A stretch of DNA of 47,162 nucleotides from Candidatus Campbelliibacteriota bacterium. GTDB lineage: Bacteria > Patescibacteriota > Minisyncoccia > Phycocordibacterales > GCA-2747955. Both the position numbers and the translations under genes were made by a program. The stretch lies in assembly GCA_947311625.1 (NCBI GenBank), contig CAMZKW010000006.1, forward strand, positions 1 to 47,162. The letters run 5' to 3'. Shown here piece after piece: positions 44,988-47,162 of this stretch. The notes under the pieces are model-generated. The model was not told where the DNA came from and did not search any database. It saw only the letters and a program-made list of their open reading frames with translations. How positions within the stretch are numbered: position 1 is the stretch's first letter; every line of letters starts with the position of its first letter.

Positions 44988-45290
44988 ATGGAGAAGTTAA
45001 CCCAAGAAGAAGGTGTCACCGAAGAAGATATTTTGAATGCTATGAAAGAATTTAAAGCCTCCTGGGATGAATCTATGAAAGAATTTAAAGCCTCTATGGA
45101 TAGATTGGAAGCCTCCTGGGAGGAATTTACTGCAGAACTTTCAAAAAAAATTGATAGAAACAGTAGATCAATTGCCGATATAAATAATAGAGGTGGGAGA
45201 ATAGGACCTCCTGGCTTCAGAGAAGCTTTAGGTCATGGCAGCGCCGTAGGTGGCCCTAATAGAATGGTTAATAGAGCATATTATAGGTAA
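44988..45290 (+). CDS. Small coiled-coil protein with 11-residue repeats, SD-led class
   Basis: AAAGGAGcaaaaATG; repeated MKEFKASWDES/MKEFKASMDRL; TGG Trp only. Confidence 0.7.
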   Translation: MEKLTQEEGVTEEDILNAMKEFKASWDESMKEFKASMDRLEASWEEFTAELSKKIDRNSRSIADINNRGGRIGPPGFREALGHGSAVGGPNRMVNRAYYR

Positions 45291-45403
45291 CTTCTCGGGT
45301 TCGCATTCATTTGTGAACCTAATTTTGTGGAAAAAATCTTGCAAAATAAAGTATTTATGATAAAATATCTCTATTGAAATTTAAATTTTATTTGAGTTTC
45401 ACT

Positions 45404-45437
45404 ATAAGGTATTTCAATCCCCTTTGAAATACCTTAT
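45404..45437 (+). promoter_or_regulatory. Perfect 14-bp hairpin directly abutting tRNA-Asp 5' end
   Basis: ATAAGGTATTTCAA-TCCCCT-TTGAAATACCTTAT. Confidence 0.85.
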
Positions 45438-45511
45438 GCGGCCGTAGCTCAATTGGTTAGAGCACCCGCCTGTCACGCGGGAGGCTGAGAGTTCGAGTCT
45501 CTTCGGCCGCG
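45438..45511 (+). tRNA. tRNA-Asp (anticodon GTC)
   Basis: GCGGCCG...CCTGTCACGC...GAGAGTTCGAGTCTCTT CGGCCGC G. Confidence 0.95.
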
Positions 45512-45549
45512 CAATAAAAAATGTATAGGCATTTTTTTTATTAAAAAAA

Positions 45550-46335
45550 TTAGTGATGATGAGCAAATTCTTTCACTAATCACATTATTAAAATTCCTAA
45601 AAGAACAAATAAAAATTCTATTACAATTTGTGATTTTTTATCATGTTTATGGTTGTGTAATTCTGGAATTAAAGATGCTAGGGCTAAATAAATGAAACTC
45701 CCGCCAGCCAGAGCTGTTAAATAAATTCCAATATTTTGAATAAAGTTTGAAGCAAAGATTGTTAAAATAGCTCCTAAGATTGCAGTTAAACCTGATAAAA
45801 AATTAAATCACAAAGCCTTCATTTTTTCAAAACCAGCATTTAATAAAATACCAAAATCTCCAATTTCCTGAGGTAATTCATGAGCAAATATAACAATAGT
45901 TGTTATAACCCCAAGATGAATATCTGTTAGAAATGCTGAGGCAATAGCTACTCCATCTAAAAAATTATGAAAAGCATCTGAAAACAATATTAAATATCCG
46001 CTGGTTTTAATTTTATTTTGTTGGCAACTTTCACATTTATTTCTATTAGCATTATGATGTAAATGCAAAACCTTTTCAATAATAAAGAATAATAGAATAC
46101 CTACTAAAATTAAATATGTTAAGTTTTGGAAGTCAATATTTTTTTTAATAGACATCATTTCTAATTTTGGAAGTAGGTGAATAAAGAATCCTCCAAGTAA
46201 GGCACCAGTTGAAAGTGCCACCAAGAAAGGAATTATTTTTTTTATTTTTTCTTCCTTAAAGCTTAAAGTTAAAATTCCCACAAAGGCGGTTAGTGAAATT
46301 ATAAAAACTGCTGTTAAAATATATAAAGTTGTCAT
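45550..46335 (-). CDS. ZIP family metal transporter, TGA=Trp
   Basis: ALSTGALLGGFFIHLLPK, DAFHNFLDGVAIASAF, FAHELPQEIGDFGILL, His-rich motifs; TATAAT-N6-ATG on minus strand. Confidence 0.93.
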
Positions 46336-46396
46336 TTTTATATTATAACATAGCTGTCAAGTTTTAATTTTTAAAATAATTTGGTATAATATTTTT

Positions 46397-46822
46397 ATGA
46401 AAATTTTACTATTGGATAATGTAAGAAAAGTGGGACAAAAAGGTGATGTAGTTGATGTAGCCGATGGATATGCTAGAAACTTTTTGATGAAAAATGGCTT
46501 AGGAAGACCAGCAATTGGAGCAAATTTAAAAAATATTAAAAATGCACAAAAAATAAAAGAAGATAAAAAAAATTCTGAAAAAAAAGAATTGGAAGATTTA
46601 TATAAAAAAATAAATAAAAAAACTTTTATTTTAAAACAAAAAGCTTCTGAAAAAGGTCATCTTTTTGGTGGTGTTCATAAAAAAGATATTTCAGATTTAT
46701 TTGGAGGAAATCAAAATATGATTTTATTAGAAAAAGATATTAAAGAAGTGGGAGAATATGATTTAAAAGTTAAATTAGGGGAATTAAAAGCAAAGATTAC
46801 TTTGATCGTGGAAGCTGAATAA
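46397..46822 (+). CDS. rplI: Ribosomal protein bL9
   Basis: MKILLLDNVRKVGQKGDVVDVADGYARNFLMKNGLGRPA. Confidence 0.96.
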   Translation: MKILLLDNVRKVGQKGDVVDVADGYARNFLMKNGLGRPAIGANLKNIKNAQKIKEDKKNSEKKELEDLYKKINKKTFILKQKASEKGHLFGGVHKKDISDLFGGNQNMILLEKDIKEVGEYDLKVKLGELKAKITLIVEAE

Positions 46823-46841
46823 TAGTTAAGAATTATAATTT

Positions 46842-46865
46842 AAAACTGGTGGTGCCACCAGTTTT
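46842..46865. terminator. Terminator hairpin
   Basis: AAAACTGGTGGTGCCACCAGTTTT. Confidence 0.75.
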
Positions 46866-46882
46866 ATTTTTATAAAAAATAA

Positions 46883-46910
46883 CTTGACTTTTTTATAAAA
46901 AAGTATATAA
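46883..46910 (+). promoter_or_regulatory. -35/-10 promoter upstream of dapD-like gene
   Basis: TTGACT-N16-TATAAT followed by AT-rich leader and CAAGGAGG SD. Confidence 0.6.
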
Positions 46911-46989
46911 TATTTGGCAGGTAAGATGTTTAGATTTTTTAATTTATTAAAAAATCTTTAGGAAAAAGAAAAAATCCAAGGAGGATTAA

Positions 46990-47162
46990 ATGGCGATTGA
47001 AACCATCACAAGTACAGAAGCATTTAAACAATTGGTAGAAGAGATAAAACAGAGTGAGGGCTACAGAGAGCCGATCGCATTTGGTATCGCGCGTGTCGAT
47101 CGTGGACAGCTAAGTGTAGAGGCGGTACTGCAGGCCAACTATGCGATCGTCAACTGGATGGA
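46990..47162 (+). CDS. dapD: Tetrahydrodipicolinate N-succinyltransferase-like (DapD), 3' truncated by window; resembles Campylobacterota proteins
   Basis: EGYREPIAFGIARVDRGQLSVEAVLQANYAIVNWM; AAGGAGG-N5-ATG; markedly higher GC than surroundings. Confidence 0.7.
   Translation, partial: MAIETITSTEAFKQLVEEIKQSEGYREPIAFGIARVDRGQLSVEAVLQANYAIVNWM

Overview
AT-rich 47.2 kb chromosomal window, most likely from an ultra-reduced bacterium of the Patescibacteria/CPR type (PilB/GspE, DUF2207, LemA, HtpX, YebC, RluB, MiaA, ThiI, RDD, many single-gene units). This placement is inferred from gene content only. In-frame TGA is read as tryptophan, not stop and not glycine: Fe/Mn-SOD 'GGGF*NHTFF*ESLAP', sigma70 '[16 protein letters not shown]', UppS 'FSTEN*' and 'LSNFLL*'. 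Most 'broken' ORFs in the supplied track fuse into full-length housekeeping genes under that code. The window appears to hold two gene-expression regimes. (A) Housekeeping genes have an extended -10 box (TGnTATAAT/TGnTAAAAT) usually exactly 6 nt, sometimes 7-10 nt, before the ATG, so their mRNAs are predicted to be leaderless; they use TGA heavily for Trp and end in TAA/TAG. (B) About 15 small accessory ORFs have strong AAGGAGG-type Shine-Dalgarno sites, and several have TTGACA/poly-A/TATAAT promoters. They use only TGG for Trp, and several stop at TGA right before an intrinsic terminator or in an ATGA overlap, which looks like the standard code. A Campylobacterota-like, GC-richer dapD at the window end belongs to class B. 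Other observations: a palindromic hairpin family with compensatory changes, hairpins with GCGAAGC/CTTCGG cores both as terminators and inside CDSs, rtT-like tandem repeats of a tRNA-Tyr 3' end, a structured leader and a structured RNA around a small ORF pair, and several homopolymer-associated frame changes. No CRISPR array, rRNA, transposase or phage module was seen.
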